Shown in pieces: positions 7,495-16,356 of a stretch of DNA of 64,000 nt. The stretch spans positions 248,001-312,000 of the forward strand of contig DAOMOK010000001.1 of the NCBI GenBank assembly GCA_035444285.1, written 5' to 3'. Made by a program: the position numbers and the translations under genes. Under the pieces are notes generated by a model. It did no database searches and was not told where the DNA came from. It saw only the letters and a program-made list of their open reading frames with translations. The number at the start of each line of letters is the position of its first letter. The stretch's first letter is position 1. This DNA comes from CAADGU01 sp035444285. Lineage in GTDB: Bacteria; Chloroflexota; Anaerolineae; Promineifilales; Promineifilaceae.

Positions 7495-9513
7495 TTGACA
7501 AACGGCAGGCAGTTTACCCACTCCTTTCTTAGCAACGGTTCAGGCCCATCCCGTCAGGGCCCATCCCGCAAGGGATGGGCTTTGTTGCTATTAGTGGTAT
7601 GTGTGGCAGCGGCGCTGCGTCTCTGGCAGTTGGGGACAATTCCACCTGGCTTGTACCGGGATGAGGCATTTAATGGGCTGGACGCGCTGCGGGTGTTAGA
7701 TGGGGAGTTGGCAGTTTTTTTTACGGCCAACAACGGCCGTGAACCTCTCTACATCTATCTCACCACTTTTTTTGTAGCACTGATGGGCCGGTCGGTTACG
7801 GCCGTGCGCCTGGGGGCGGCGCTGGTGGGTGTGCTCACGGTGCTGCCTGTGTTCCTGCTGGCGCGAGAATGGTTTGGCTGGCGGGTGGGGCTGTTTGCCG
7901 CCTGGTTGTGGGCGGTCACGTTGTGGCCGGTACACCTGAGCCACATTGGGCTGCGTATCATCTTGCTGCCGGCTTGCCTGGCGCTCATCTTCTGGCTAGG
8001 TACATTGGCTTACCGGCGGCAGCAATGGTGGTTATGGCTGGCTGCCGGGCTGGTGTATGGCCTGACTTTTTATACCTACCTGGCAGTTCGTTTTACGCCG
8101 CTGCTACTGTTAGGCGTTGGGCTGTTTATGTTGTGGCGGCGTGGCAGAGAGCGGTTATGGTCGGGGGCGTTCTGGTTTGTGGGCGGTACGGCCGTTGCCC
8201 TTCTCCCCCTCGCCCTCTTCTATGCCACCCACCTGGAGATGTTGCTCGGCCGTTCCGGGCAGGTTTCCATCTTTAACCCGGACATCAACGGCGGCGACCC
8301 CTGGGGGCTGCTGCTGCGCCAGATTGCCCTGTCATTCGGTCTGTTTATCTGGCGTGGTGATACCATTTTGCGGCACAACCCGGCAGGACGGCCGTTATTT
8401 GACCCGCTCATGGCAATCCCCTTTCTCATTGGGCTGGCCTGGTGTGTGCGCCGCTGGCGGCAGCCGGCTGTGGCTGTCACTTTGTTGTGGGTAGCTGTGA
8501 TGTTGGGCGTGACCATTCTGGCCGAAGATGCGCCCCATTTTTTACGGGCGGCGGGCATTTTACCGGCAGCCTTGTTCATCCCGGCGCTGGGGTTGAACTG
8601 GTTGTGGGAATGGCCGAAGTTGCCCGCCATCATCCGGCAGTTAGGGGTGGTGGTTTTACTGGCTTCGAGTTTGTGGCTGACTGTACGGGACTATACCGCC
8701 TACGGCCGTGACCCCCAGACCGCCCTCCTCTTTGAAAGCGCTGCTGTGGAAATGGCGGCTCAACTGAATGCTGAAGAGGTGGGTACAGCCGTGTACCTGG
8801 ATAGCTGGTTCTGGGATGAATCCGCGCAAAAGGGGTGGCCTTCACTTCCCTTTTTGGCCGATTTAGATGGTGTTACCTTTTTCCGGCCTGAATTTGGCCT
8901 GCCGCCGGCTGCGCCAGGGCAGCCGGTCTCGTTGTATACCTGGCAGTTTGGCGACCTGAGCTTTGTGCCGCGCCAGATCACGCCACCGGTTTTGGTGACA
9001 GTGCATATTGGTGAACTGGCGCGGGGCGATCTGGAAGAGACGGCCTACCCGCTTTATGCACGTTACCATGCCCGCCCGCTGGCGGCTGACCCGGCAGCCA
9101 TCTGGCCGGAAGCGGTCAATTTTGATAACCAGTTGTGGCTGCGACGGGGCGCGGCCATTTTCCACGACTCTCAGACGGTGCAGGTGGATTTGTATTGGGA
9201 GGGGCAAACGGCCGTAGCCCCCCACCTGACCGTCTTTGTGCAGTTGGTGGGGCCGGACGGTGTGTTGGCTCAGGTAGATGCGCCGCCGGGTGGCAGTGAG
9301 GGGCCGGTGCGCCCCTGGCAGGCGGATTGGTGGCGGCCTGGCGTGGTGCTGCATGAGCGGCGCACACTGCAACTGCCGCAGCCGTATGACCCGGCCAGCC
9401 AGCGCCTTATTGTCGGCCTGTATGACCCGGTCACGGCCGTGCGCCTGCCCGTGTTAGACGAAAATGAGAATCCGGCGGCTGATAGTTGGGAAATAATCGG
9501 AATTCGGAATTGA
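7495..9513 (+). CDS. Polytopic membrane glycosyltransferase, GT-C (GT39/ArnT-like)
   Basis: The body begins with a transmembrane helix (ALLLLVVCVAAALRLWQLG) followed by the GT-C catalytic loop PPGLYRDEAFNGLDALR, with the Asp-Glu pair of polyprenyl-phosphate-sugar transferases. About ten further transmembrane segments follow and a large exported C-terminal domain of about 260 residues. Such enzymes transfer sugars from lipid carriers on the outer face. No ATG precedes the first helix, so TTG 7495 is taken as start; GTG 7591 is an alternative. The frame stays open further upstream, but that stretch overlaps the divergent GT4 gene. Confidence 0.75.
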   Translation: MTNGRQFTHSFLSNGSGPSRQGPSRKGWALLLLVVCVAAALRLWQLGTIPPGLYRDEAFNGLDALRVLDGELAVFFTANNGREPLYIYLTTFFVALMGRSVTAVRLGAALVGVLTVLPVFLLAREWFGWRVGLFAAWLWAVTLWPVHLSHIGLRIILLPACLALIFWLGTLAYRRQQWWLWLAAGLVYGLTFYTYLAVRFTPLLLLGVGLFMLWRRGRERLWSGAFWFVGGTAVALLPLALFYATHLEMLLGRSGQVSIFNPDINGGDPWGLLLRQIALSFGLFIWRGDTILRHNPAGRPLFDPLMAIPFLIGLAWCVRRWRQPAVAVTLLWVAVMLGVTILAEDAPHFLRAAGILPAALFIPALGLNWLWEWPKLPAIIRQLGVVVLLASSLWLTVRDYTAYGRDPQTALLFESAAVEMAAQLNAEEVGTAVYLDSWFWDESAQKGWPSLPFLADLDGVTFFRPEFGLPPAAPGQPVSLYTWQFGDLSFVPRQITPPVLVTVHIGELARGDLEETAYPLYARYHARPLAADPAAIWPEAVNFDNQLWLRRGAAIFHDSQTVQVDLYWEGQTAVAPHLTVFVQLVGPDGVLAQVDAPPGGSEGPVRPWQADWWRPGVVLHERRTLQLPQPYDPASQRLIVGLYDPVTAVRLPVLDENENPAADSWEIIGIRN

Positions 9514-9537
9514 GTGTTGGCTAAATTCGGGTAAAAC

Positions 9538-10485
9538 ATGGGGATGGTCGGGCGACGATGGATGTTTCAACGCAGAGGCGCAGAGACGCAGAGAAATAAT
9601 ATCTCTACGTCCTTGCGTCTTTGCGTAAAATTTTTGCTGTTTGTCTTGGTGTGTTGGCAGCCAGCGGCAGCGCTGGCCCAGGTCTTGCCGACGGCGACGC
9701 CGGATGAAGCCGGCGTTATTTATGCCATCGTGCAGCCAGATGATACGATGTGGGCGATTGCGGGGCGGGCGGGCATTTCCCTGGCGCAGCTTTTGGAATG
9801 GAATGGCCTGCAAGAGAGTGATTTCATTGTACCTGGACAAAAGCTGATTGTGGGTTACGGTGAGCCGCCGACAACCCCTACGCCGGACGTGACGCCAACG
9901 TCAACAGCCACGCGCCCACCGCCAACACCGCGCCCGGCTTCACCCACGCCGCCGTTGACGGCCGTCTGTCTCTCTGCCTTCCACGATAACAATGGCAACG
10001 GTCTGTTTGATGCCGGTGAACCGTTACAGGCAGCCGTGGCCTTCACGGTCTATACCACTGATGCGGTGATCGCCAATTATGTGACCGATGGCGTCTCTGA
10101 GCCGCACTGTGTTCCCCTGACTCCTGGTAGTTACCAGATCGCCCGGTCGGTGGGGGTAGGTGAGGTGTTGACCAGCAGCGGCAGCCAGGCGATTATCCTG
10201 GGACAGGGGGACATGATGCTGCTGGCGTTTGGCGGTCGGGTAACGGGGGCAACGGCCGTGCCGCCCACACCGGCTGTTTTATCTGTAGAAGGGGCAGCGA
10301 CACGGCCGTATCCGGCTGCCCCGGCACTGGTGATCATTGGTTCCACGCCCGCGCCGGCGCCCACTTCTGCCCCCAGCGGTGGTCAACCAATCAGTTCCAT
10401 TAGCCTGATCCCCCTGGCTGCTGTTATTATTGGGGGCTTGCTGCTAACTCTGGCAGCAATTTATTTTGTACGGACACGGCCGTAG
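9538..10485 (+). CDS. LysM protein with SdrD-B-like domain and C-terminal anchor
   Basis: Order of parts: signal peptide (VKFLLFVLVCWQPAAALAQ), one LysM domain at about residues 62-106 (ends FIVPGQKLIV), a TPTP linker, a domain with the Ca-binding type sequence FHDNNGNGLFDAGEP, a second Pro/Ala linker, and a C-terminal transmembrane helix with a short basic tail. It probably sits on the cell wall or outer surface. The first about 23 residues are encoded by a GCAGAGGCGCAGAGACGCAGAG-type repeat, so TTG 9613 or another internal codon may be the real start. It is a paralogue of the next gene through the D-x-N-x-N-G domain. Confidence 0.65.
   Translation: MGMVGRRWMFQRRGAETQRNNISTSLRLCVKFLLFVLVCWQPAAALAQVLPTATPDEAGVIYAIVQPDDTMWAIAGRAGISLAQLLEWNGLQESDFIVPGQKLIVGYGEPPTTPTPDVTPTSTATRPPPTPRPASPTPPLTAVCLSAFHDNNGNGLFDAGEPLQAAVAFTVYTTDAVIANYVTDGVSEPHCVPLTPGSYQIARSVGVGEVLTSSGSQAIILGQGDMMLLAFGGRVTGATAVPPTPAVLSVEGAATRPYPAAPALVIIGSTPAPAPTSAPSGGQPISSISLIPLAAVIIGGLLLTLAAIYFVRTRP
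9565..9625. repeat. GCAGAGACGCAGAG / TTGCGTCTTTGCGT inverted repeat inside a gene start
   Basis: Tandem cgcagagg/cgcagaga units on the left are answered by tccttgcgtctttgcg on the right. It is translated as the N-terminus of the LysM protein if ATG 9538 is used. Confidence 0.65.
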
Positions 10486-10503
10486 GCCGCCGACCGTCAT
10501 CCA

Positions 10504-10560
10504 TCATCCGTAACCAGAATTTGATAGGGTCTTACGGGTTACGGATTACGGATTACGATT
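10504..10560. repeat. Period-7 inverted array (atccgta / attacgg type)
   Basis: ATCATCCGTAAC on the left and TTACGGGTTACGGATTACGG on the right fill the gap between the two paralogous surface-protein genes. Confidence 0.75.
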
Positions 10561-10577
10561 CTTTTGAAGAGGGAAGT

Positions 10578-11909
10578 ATGATGAATAAACAAATCTTGAA
10601 ATTGCTCCCCATCGCCCTGCTGTTTCTTTTGCTGGGGCAGGTGAACAAGACAAACGCCCAGACAAACTTGCTGCAAAACGCCAGTTTTGAAATGCCCTAC
10701 CAGGCCAATGGTGAGGCTAATAGTTGGGGCCGCTGGCATCGCAACAGCAGCCAGGACCAGTTTAACGACTGTGCCAACGGCTACGCCAAATTGCCCCATT
10801 GGTCGCCGGAAACAAATCCCGTGCTGGTCAGGAATGGCTCGGTGTCACAACATGTGGGCAACCAGTGGGATACCTGGAATGCCGGTGTTTTTCAGACTGT
10901 GCCGGTCACGCCAGGCCAGGTTTACCGTTTTTCATTATGGGCTTACTCCTTTGGTAGCAACAATAATTTCCCTGGCCCTTCGGAAGGTGGGTTGCAATCC
11001 AATGTACGGGTCGGCATTGATCCCAACGGTAGCGGTCTGTGGAATGACGCCGATGTGGTCTGGGGTGCAACGGCCAACCCATTGGACACCTGGCAGCAGG
11101 TAAGCGTGGAAGTGACCGCTACCGGTAACCAGATTTCTGTGTTTACCAGCGCCAACTGGGGGGTGCAGGGGGTGAATCAATGCCGTGCCCATCTGGATAC
11201 CTGGTTTGACGCGGCTGAGCTGATTCAAGTTGGTCCGCCGCCTACCAATACACCCGCGCCGCTGCCCACACAGCCACCACCGCCGCCTCAGCCGGTTGTT
11301 ACCAATACCCCTGTTCCGCCGACCCCCACCTTTACGCCTGAGGTACCGCCCACCAATACGCCGGTACCTACCGATACACCGGTGCCCACCAATACGCCGG
11401 TACCGGGCGGTACGATTTGTGTCAATGCCTTTGCCGACGACAATGCCAATGGGCAGCGTGATGAAAACGAAGGGTTCATGGGCGGGGTGACGTTTACGAT
11501 TGCCTCTTCAACACAGTTGGTGGCCCAGGCAGTCTCCAATGGTTCGCCGCAGCCCGTCTGCTTTGAGGGGCTGGATGCCGGGTCTTACACAGTCACGCAG
11601 ATCGTGCCAGGCGCGTTGGAGATGACAACCGCTGCCAGCGCCACGCTGGAATTAGGCGTGGGCCAGGTGATTGGCGTGGAATTTGGCAGCCGGGTGCGCT
11701 CATCTGTGCCCACGGCCGTAGCCACCGAAGTCGCTGCAGCGCCGGATGCCACCATCCCGCCGCCTGTGGACAATTCCGGTTCCACCTCTAGCAGTAGTAG
11801 CAGCGGCGTTAGCTGGCTGGCGGTGGGTGGTTTGCTGCTGCTGGTCACGGCCGTTGCCCTGCTTGGTGTGCTTGTTTTCCTGGTGCTGCGCGGGCAGAAG
11901 ACAGCGTGA
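10578..11909 (+). CDS. Surface-anchored carbohydrate-binding-like protein with SdrD-B-like domain
   Basis: Start ATG follows GAAGAGGGA. Parts in order: signal peptide to about residue 28 (LLFLLLGQVNKTNAQ), a CBM-like beta-sandwich (about 30-215, beginning NLLQNASFEMPYQ, a usual opening for family 4/9-type modules), a long NTPVPP/TDTPVP linker, a domain with FADDNANGQRDENEG as in SdrD-B repeats, a Ser/Thr linker and a C-terminal transmembrane helix with RGQKTA tail. It probably binds a polysaccharide at the surface. The shared last domain marks it as a paralogue of the preceding LysM protein. Confidence 0.65.
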   Translation: MMNKQILKLLPIALLFLLLGQVNKTNAQTNLLQNASFEMPYQANGEANSWGRWHRNSSQDQFNDCANGYAKLPHWSPETNPVLVRNGSVSQHVGNQWDTWNAGVFQTVPVTPGQVYRFSLWAYSFGSNNNFPGPSEGGLQSNVRVGIDPNGSGLWNDADVVWGATANPLDTWQQVSVEVTATGNQISVFTSANWGVQGVNQCRAHLDTWFDAAELIQVGPPPTNTPAPLPTQPPPPPQPVVTNTPVPPTPTFTPEVPPTNTPVPTDTPVPTNTPVPGGTICVNAFADDNANGQRDENEGFMGGVTFTIASSTQLVAQAVSNGSPQPVCFEGLDAGSYTVTQIVPGALEMTTAASATLELGVGQVIGVEFGSRVRSSVPTAVATEVAAAPDATIPPPVDNSGSTSSSSSSGVSWLAVGGLLLLVTAVALLGVLVFLVLRGQKTA

Positions 11910-11992
11910 TGCGTGATGCGTAATCCGTGACCCGTGAATCGTAAACGGATTACGAATTACGGTTCACGGTTCACGGTTCACGGTTCACGGTC
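11905..11992. repeat. Period-7 inverted array (cgtgatg/cgtaatc, then attacgg/ttcacgg)
   Basis: Starts within the stop codon of the previous gene and runs to four TTCACGG units just before the ATG of the next. Left and right halves are imperfect reverse complements. Confidence 0.85.
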
Positions 11993-11996
11993 GCCA

Positions 11997-14900
11997 ATGC
12001 ATCTGTTTACCCGGCATCGGTTATTTTGGACGGCCGTCATCCTGCTGGCAGTGGTGGCGGCTGTGCCTTTATTGGCCGGGCCGGGTCTTTTGAATACACG
12101 GGGTGGAGGAGACAGCCCCTTTTTGCTCCAGCGGTTGCAGCAGTTGGAAACGGCCGTGCGGGACGGCCATTTCCCCGCCCGCTGGATGCCGGACGCCAAT
12201 TACGGCTACGGCTATCCCTTTTACAACTACTACGCGCCGCTTTCCATTTACATCACCCTGCTCTTTCGCTTCACTGGTTTTAGCTATGTCCAGGCCATTC
12301 AGCTTTCTCAGGTAGCCGGTTTTATCGTAGCGGCAGTAGGCATGGCTGCCCTGGGGCGGCGTTGGTTTGGCAGTGAGTGGGCGGGGTTGCTCACGGCCGT
12401 TGCTTACACCTTTGCTCCCTTTCACATGGTCAACGTCTACGTGCGCGGCGACTCCCTGGCCGAGTTCTGGGCGATGGCGTTTTATCCGCTGGTGTTGTTG
12501 GCGGCCGATCATCTGGTTGCAGGTAGGGGCGAGGCAGTTGGGGGGCAGGTTGTCTCGCCAGACAGGTCATATCCCAACTGCCTCGCCCCTACAGCGTTGT
12601 TCGCCCTCGCCTACGCTGCCCTCATCCTCAGCCACAACATCTCCGCCCTCATCTTCTCCCCCTTCCTGCTGCTCTATATCCTTCTGCGCCTGATCTTCCC
12701 CCACCACCCGCCGACTACCGATAACCGATTACCGATTACCCATCACGCATCACGCATCACGCATCACGCATCACGTCTTCTCGCCGCCCTCTTGCTCGCC
12801 TTCGCCCTTTCTGCCTGGTTCTTTGTACCGGCGCTGGCGGAAAAAGGGCTGGCCCAATTAGGGCCGGTGACAGAAGGTTATTTCCATTACAGCAATCATT
12901 TTCTGGGGATGGCCGACCAGCCCTTGTGGCAAAACAGCGTCATGTTTGACTATGGCGTCAACGGCCGTGTAGCCTTCCGCATGGGCCTGTTGCAAGCGAT
13001 TGCCATCGTGATTGGCGTCATTCTGCTTATACTTCCGCAGAATCCGCGTCTATCCGCATTCATCCGCATCCCATTAACACCAGACCGCCGGTTGTTCATT
13101 TTGCTCACCCTGCTCATTAGCACGGTCATGCTGCTGCCGCTGTCACGGCCGTTGTGGACACATGTGCCGCTGTTATCATTCACTCAATTTCCCTGGCGTT
13201 TTCTGTCAGTACAGGCATTTGCCGGGGCGTTGGCGGTGGGGGCGCTGGCGTTTTTGCCCTGGCGGCGTGTGGTTGTGCCGGTCACGGCCGTGCTGCTCGT
13301 CTTTGCCGCCCTGGGCAACCTGCATCCGGATTATCTCAAGCTGACAGATGCGGATGTGACCCCGGAGCGGTTGGCGCAGTACGAATGGTTTTCCGGCAAC
13401 ATCGGCACCACCATTAGTGCCGAGTATCTGCCCACCACCGTACAGCCGCGTATGGTCACAAGCGGCTGGCTAAACGATGGAGCGCGTTGGCCGGTGCGCG
13501 CCCTGACCGGGGAGTTGACCAACGCCACTTTACAAACTGCCAAAACAGGGCGACAAACATGGCAGGTGGAAACGGCCGTGCCCACTACCCTCATGTTCCC
13601 GACCATGTATTGGCCCGGTTGGGCGGCCTGGGTGGATGGGCAGGAGGCGGATGTACGGCCGTCGTCCGGTTCTGGCCTGCTCCTGCTGGATGTGTCCGCC
13701 GGCGTGCATACGGTGGAACTGCGCCTGGCGCGGACGCCGGTACGGTTGGCCGCCGAGGTAACATCGTTGGTGGCGGTTGTGGTGCTGGCCTGGCTGCTCA
13801 TGCGCAAAATTCTGCGCATAGCCAGTATGAGGCGTATAGGAAAATGGGTGCTGTTTGCCGGACTGGGGCTGTTTCTACTGGTGCTGACCGCCCGTTTGTG
13901 GCCGCAGCCGACAGGTGTTAACGATGACTTGAACTGGGATTTTGCACAAATGGCCTATTTGCACCATGCCCCGACAGGGGTAGCGTACACAAATGGAGCC
14001 GTCTTCAGAAACTATGTGTACAGCGCCGACGAATTACAGGCGGGTGACACCCTGACCATTTACACAGAGTGGGATGCTCCCCATTCGTTGCTGCTGACGC
14101 TGCGGTTGGTGACGCCTGCGGCCAACCGGGTAACAGACCCAACACCGCCGGTAGTAACCGAACAAACACAGCTGATTCAAAATGGGCAGGCCACGTTCGA
14201 TCTGCAAATTCCGCCTGACGTACCGCCGGGGTTGGTCATGCCGCAGTTGGTGTTGGCCGACGGCCGTCCGCTGACCTCATCGGGCCAGGAGCGTGGGGAT
14301 CTATTTTTACGGCCGTTGCGCATTAAGAACAGCATCCCGGCGCAGCAAAATGGTCCGGCGCTGGATGTACGGGCTACGGCCGTGCAACAACGCTCCCCTG
14401 AGGCGCTGGACATCCAATTGGTCTGGCGCACCACACACCCGCTCACGGCTAATTACAACGTAGCCCTGCGTCTGACGGACGCACAAGGACAGTTTTTACA
14501 ACTGGCGGATCGGCAGCCGGGGTATGGCTTTTTGCCTGGCAGCTTATGGCCGGTGGGTGAATGGGTAAACGATTGGCAGGCGCTGGCGCTGCCGCCAGGT
14601 GAACACGAATTCCCCTATGTGTTATTGGCGCAATTGTACGATGTGAGTGCTCCCCAACAACCGGTTCTGACGCGCCGCCTGGGTGAGCTATGGCCCGGCG
14701 TAGACGGTGAAATACAGTTCCGGCCAAATGAACCGGCATTTGCTGTATCAGTGGAGATGGAGATGGCAACGGCCGTGTTCAACAACCAGATCGCATTACG
14801 TGGCTACACCTTGCAGCAAGCGGATGTGTTGTTGGATGTAACATTGGTCTGGCAGGCGCTCATGCAGGGGCAAACGGATTACACCCGATTTGTGCATCTG

Positions 14901-15176
14901 GTTCCGGCCAACAGCAGCCTGCCACTGGCGGCGCAAGACGACAACCTGCCCGTTTTTGGCACGTACCCTACCAGCCAGTGGACGCAAGATGAGATAGTGG
15001 TGGATGTAGTGAGCTTAGACCTGACGGCCATGCCCCCCGGCGACTATCAACTGGCGGTTGGCTTTTATGAGCAGCTGGCGGATGGCTCGATTGTGCGGGC
15101 AACGGCCGTGGATGCCCATGGCGACCCTCTCCCTGATGCCCGGTTCATCTTGCCGGAATTGATTACGATTCGATAA
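11997..15176 (+). CDS. Large polytopic membrane protein, PTPS-related/YfhO-like
   Basis: A 1059-aa protein with about 12 transmembrane segments in the N-terminal half and soluble beta-rich domains after about residue 640. The early sequence (TRGGGDSPFLLQRLQQL, then YGYGYPFYNYYAPLSIY) is typical of large bacterial membrane proteins annotated as 6-pyruvoyl-tetrahydropterin-synthase-related, thought to be GT-C-like glycosyltransferases. The ATG after the repeat was chosen over a longer frame encoded by the repeat. Two repeats lie in frame inside the gene: a 70-nt hairpin near residues 176-199 and a period-7 array giving ITHHASR heptapeptides near 240-260. The substrate is unknown. Confidence 0.6.
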   Translation: MHLFTRHRLFWTAVILLAVVAAVPLLAGPGLLNTRGGGDSPFLLQRLQQLETAVRDGHFPARWMPDANYGYGYPFYNYYAPLSIYITLLFRFTGFSYVQAIQLSQVAGFIVAAVGMAALGRRWFGSEWAGLLTAVAYTFAPFHMVNVYVRGDSLAEFWAMAFYPLVLLAADHLVAGRGEAVGGQVVSPDRSYPNCLAPTALFALAYAALILSHNISALIFSPFLLLYILLRLIFPHHPPTTDNRLPITHHASRITHHASRLLAALLLAFALSAWFFVPALAEKGLAQLGPVTEGYFHYSNHFLGMADQPLWQNSVMFDYGVNGRVAFRMGLLQAIAIVIGVILLILPQNPRLSAFIRIPLTPDRRLFILLTLLISTVMLLPLSRPLWTHVPLLSFTQFPWRFLSVQAFAGALAVGALAFLPWRRVVVPVTAVLLVFAALGNLHPDYLKLTDADVTPERLAQYEWFSGNIGTTISAEYLPTTVQPRMVTSGWLNDGARWPVRALTGELTNATLQTAKTGRQTWQVETAVPTTLMFPTMYWPGWAAWVDGQEADVRPSSGSGLLLLDVSAGVHTVELRLARTPVRLAAEVTSLVAVVVLAWLLMRKILRIASMRRIGKWVLFAGLGLFLLVLTARLWPQPTGVNDDLNWDFAQMAYLHHAPTGVAYTNGAVFRNYVYSADELQAGDTLTIYTEWDAPHSLLLTLRLVTPAANRVTDPTPPVVTEQTQLIQNGQATFDLQIPPDVPPGLVMPQLVLADGRPLTSSGQERGDLFLRPLRIKNSIPAQQNGPALDVRATAVQQRSPEALDIQLVWRTTHPLTANYNVALRLTDAQGQFLQLADRQPGYGFLPGSLWPVGEWVNDWQALALPPGEHEFPYVLLAQLYDVSAPQQPVLTRRLGELWPGVDGEIQFRPNEPAFAVSVEMEMATAVFNNQIALRGYTLQQADVLLDVTLVWQALMQGQTDYTRFVHLVPANSSLPLAAQDDNLPVFGTYPTSQWTQDEIVVDVVSLDLTAMPPGDYQLAVGFYEQLADGSIVRATAVDAHGDPLPDARFILPELITIR
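12523..12592. repeat. 70-nt GTAGGGGCGAGGCAG hairpin, in frame inside a gene
   Basis: Arms GTAGGGGCGAGGCAGTTGGG and CCCAACTGCCTCGCCCCTAC. The same family and length is found at 17211-17280, with relatives at 55724-55792 and 55830-55898. Here it is translated without a stop. Confidence 0.85.
12709..12777. repeat. Period-7 array in frame inside a gene
   Basis: Units of the CCGATTA and CATCACG types are read in frame as heptapeptide repeats (THHASRI, THHASRL). Intergenic arrays elsewhere in the window have the same units. Confidence 0.85.
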
Positions 15177-15178
15177 AG

Positions 15179-15222
15179 GAGATTGGGGATTCAATCTCCA
15201 ATCTCCAATCTCCCAATCTCTA
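15179..15222. repeat. Period-7 inverted array (agattgg / ccaatct)
   Basis: GAGATTGGGGATT then four CAATCTC-type units between convergent genes. The right end overlaps the stop codon of the peroxiredoxin gene. Confidence 0.8.
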
Positions 15223-15687
15223 TTCTTCTACCTGCCCAATAAAATCCAACGCCCTGGAAACACTGTCTTCCGGTTTGACGTTGTATTGGATGTCGGCGAC
15301 ACGGCCGTCTGGCCCCACCACAAAATGGCTGCGAATAACACCCATGTACTGTTTGCCCATAAATGATTTTTCGCCCCACACGTCATAAGCATCAGCGACC
15401 ACATGATCCGGGTCGGCTAATAAGTGGTAGGGAAAACCCATCTTGGCCCGCCATTTTGCCAGGTCTTTGGGTTTGTCCGGGCTGAGGCCGAAAATAGTCG
15501 CACCAGCCGCTTCTATGATCGGGTAATTATCGCGGAAGCCACATGCCTGTTTGGTGCAGCCAGGCGTGTCCGCTTTGGGATAAAAGAATAAGACCACCTG
15601 TTGTCCCCGGTAATCTGACAATTTGACCGGGTTGCCTTCGTCGTTCAGCAGTTCAAAATCAGGGGCCATATCACCTATATTCAGCAT
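15220..15687 (-). CDS. bcp: Peroxiredoxin, Bcp/PrxQ type
   Basis: 155 aa, the usual size. Carries the peroxidatic motif T-P-G-C45-T with a second Cys five residues on (C50), as in atypical 2-Cys PrxQ/Bcp enzymes that reduce H2O2 and organic peroxides using thioredoxin. The N-terminal GDMAPDFELLNDEG and the later GVIRSHFVVGPDGRV are standard for the AhpC/TSA fold. AAGGAGA lies 5 bp before the ATG. It is convergent with the large membrane protein gene. Cytoplasmic. Confidence 0.93.
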   Translation of the reverse strand: MLNIGDMAPDFELLNDEGNPVKLSDYRGQQVVLFFYPKADTPGCTKQACGFRDNYPIIEAAGATIFGLSPDKPKDLAKWRAKMGFPYHLLADPDHVVADAYDVWGEKSFMGKQYMGVIRSHFVVGPDGRVADIQYNVKPEDSVSRALDFIGQVEE

Positions 15688-15704
15688 ATTGTTTCTCCTT
15701 TTTC

Positions 15705-15737
15705 AGGTGCGGCACACTTCCCATGTGCGTGGCACCT
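15705..15737. repeat. AGGTGCGGCACAC hairpin
   Basis: Imperfect arms AGGTGCGGCACA and TGTGCGTGGCACCT upstream of the peroxiredoxin gene. It resembles the GTGCCAGGCAC hairpin at 42986-43019. Confidence 0.5.
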
Positions 15738-15908
15738 CATTCGCAATTTTCTATGAACTATAGCACCGTTTACCAGATGGGGAACAAATTTGAGGCCAGA
15801 AACGTCTGCTAGGCATGTGGATGATGGGGCAATCGTGAAACGGCCGTAGCCACTCCGTCAAGAAAATCACTACTACCTCCTTTATCCTGTTCACATCCAC
15901 TGCAACTC

Positions 15909-15950
15909 ACAATTCATCCTTCATAATTCATAATTCCTAATTCATAATTC
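15909..15950. repeat. Period-7 array (ataattc)
   Basis: ATAATTC/CTAATTC units, period 7, directly upstream of GTAGGAGGTG, which serves as the SD of the next gene. The 220 bp before it hold only the hairpin above and no gene that I can see. Confidence 0.8.
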
Positions 15951-15965
15951 CGTAGGAGGTGTACC

Positions 15966-16286
15966 ATGCCATTTTTGTATATGACATTCTGGTCTTTTGT
16001 CATCATCATTGGTCTGAGTCTGTGGCGGTTACAAAGTTGGGGCGAACGCACGGCCGTGACCATCATCACCCTCCTCGTCCTGTTAGTCACCCAATCCCTC
16101 TTTGTGCAGCTCACCATTGCCGCCGGCGTAGACGCCAGCGACGCCCTGCTGGCGCCGCAGCGTTACTTGCAGAGCGGCCCCATCGGCTGGCTGGCGCTGC
16201 TGGTCATGCCCTGTGGCTGGCTCGGCCCCTTTATTGGCATGAACATGATCTCCCGCTGGCATGAAGAGGAGATGATGCAGGCGTAG
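15966..16286 (+). CDS. Small membrane protein of unknown function
   Basis: 106 aa with a strong SD (TAGGAGG) 7 bp before the ATG. Three hydrophobic segments, at about residues 5-20, 31-52 and 73-93, the last containing GPIGWLALLVMPCGWLGPFIG. The C-terminus is charged (RWHEEEMMQA). No family is recognised. It is flanked by repeat arrays and has no obvious operon partner. Confidence 0.6.
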   Translation: MPFLYMTFWSFVIIIGLSLWRLQSWGERTAVTIITLLVLLVTQSLFVQLTIAAGVDASDALLAPQRYLQSGPIGWLALLVMPCGWLGPFIGMNMISRWHEEEMMQA

Positions 16287-16287
16287 C

Positions 16288-16354
16288 TCGTAATCCGTGA
16301 CCCGTAAACGGATAACGAATTACGGGTCACGGATTACGGATTACGGATTACGTT
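16288..16354. repeat. Period-7 inverted array (cgtaatc / attacgg)
   Basis: CGTAATCCGTGACCCGTAAA on the left, ATTACGGGTCACGGATTACG on the right, between convergent genes. It begins 2 bp after the stop of the small membrane protein. Confidence 0.85.
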
Positions 16355-16356
16355 CT

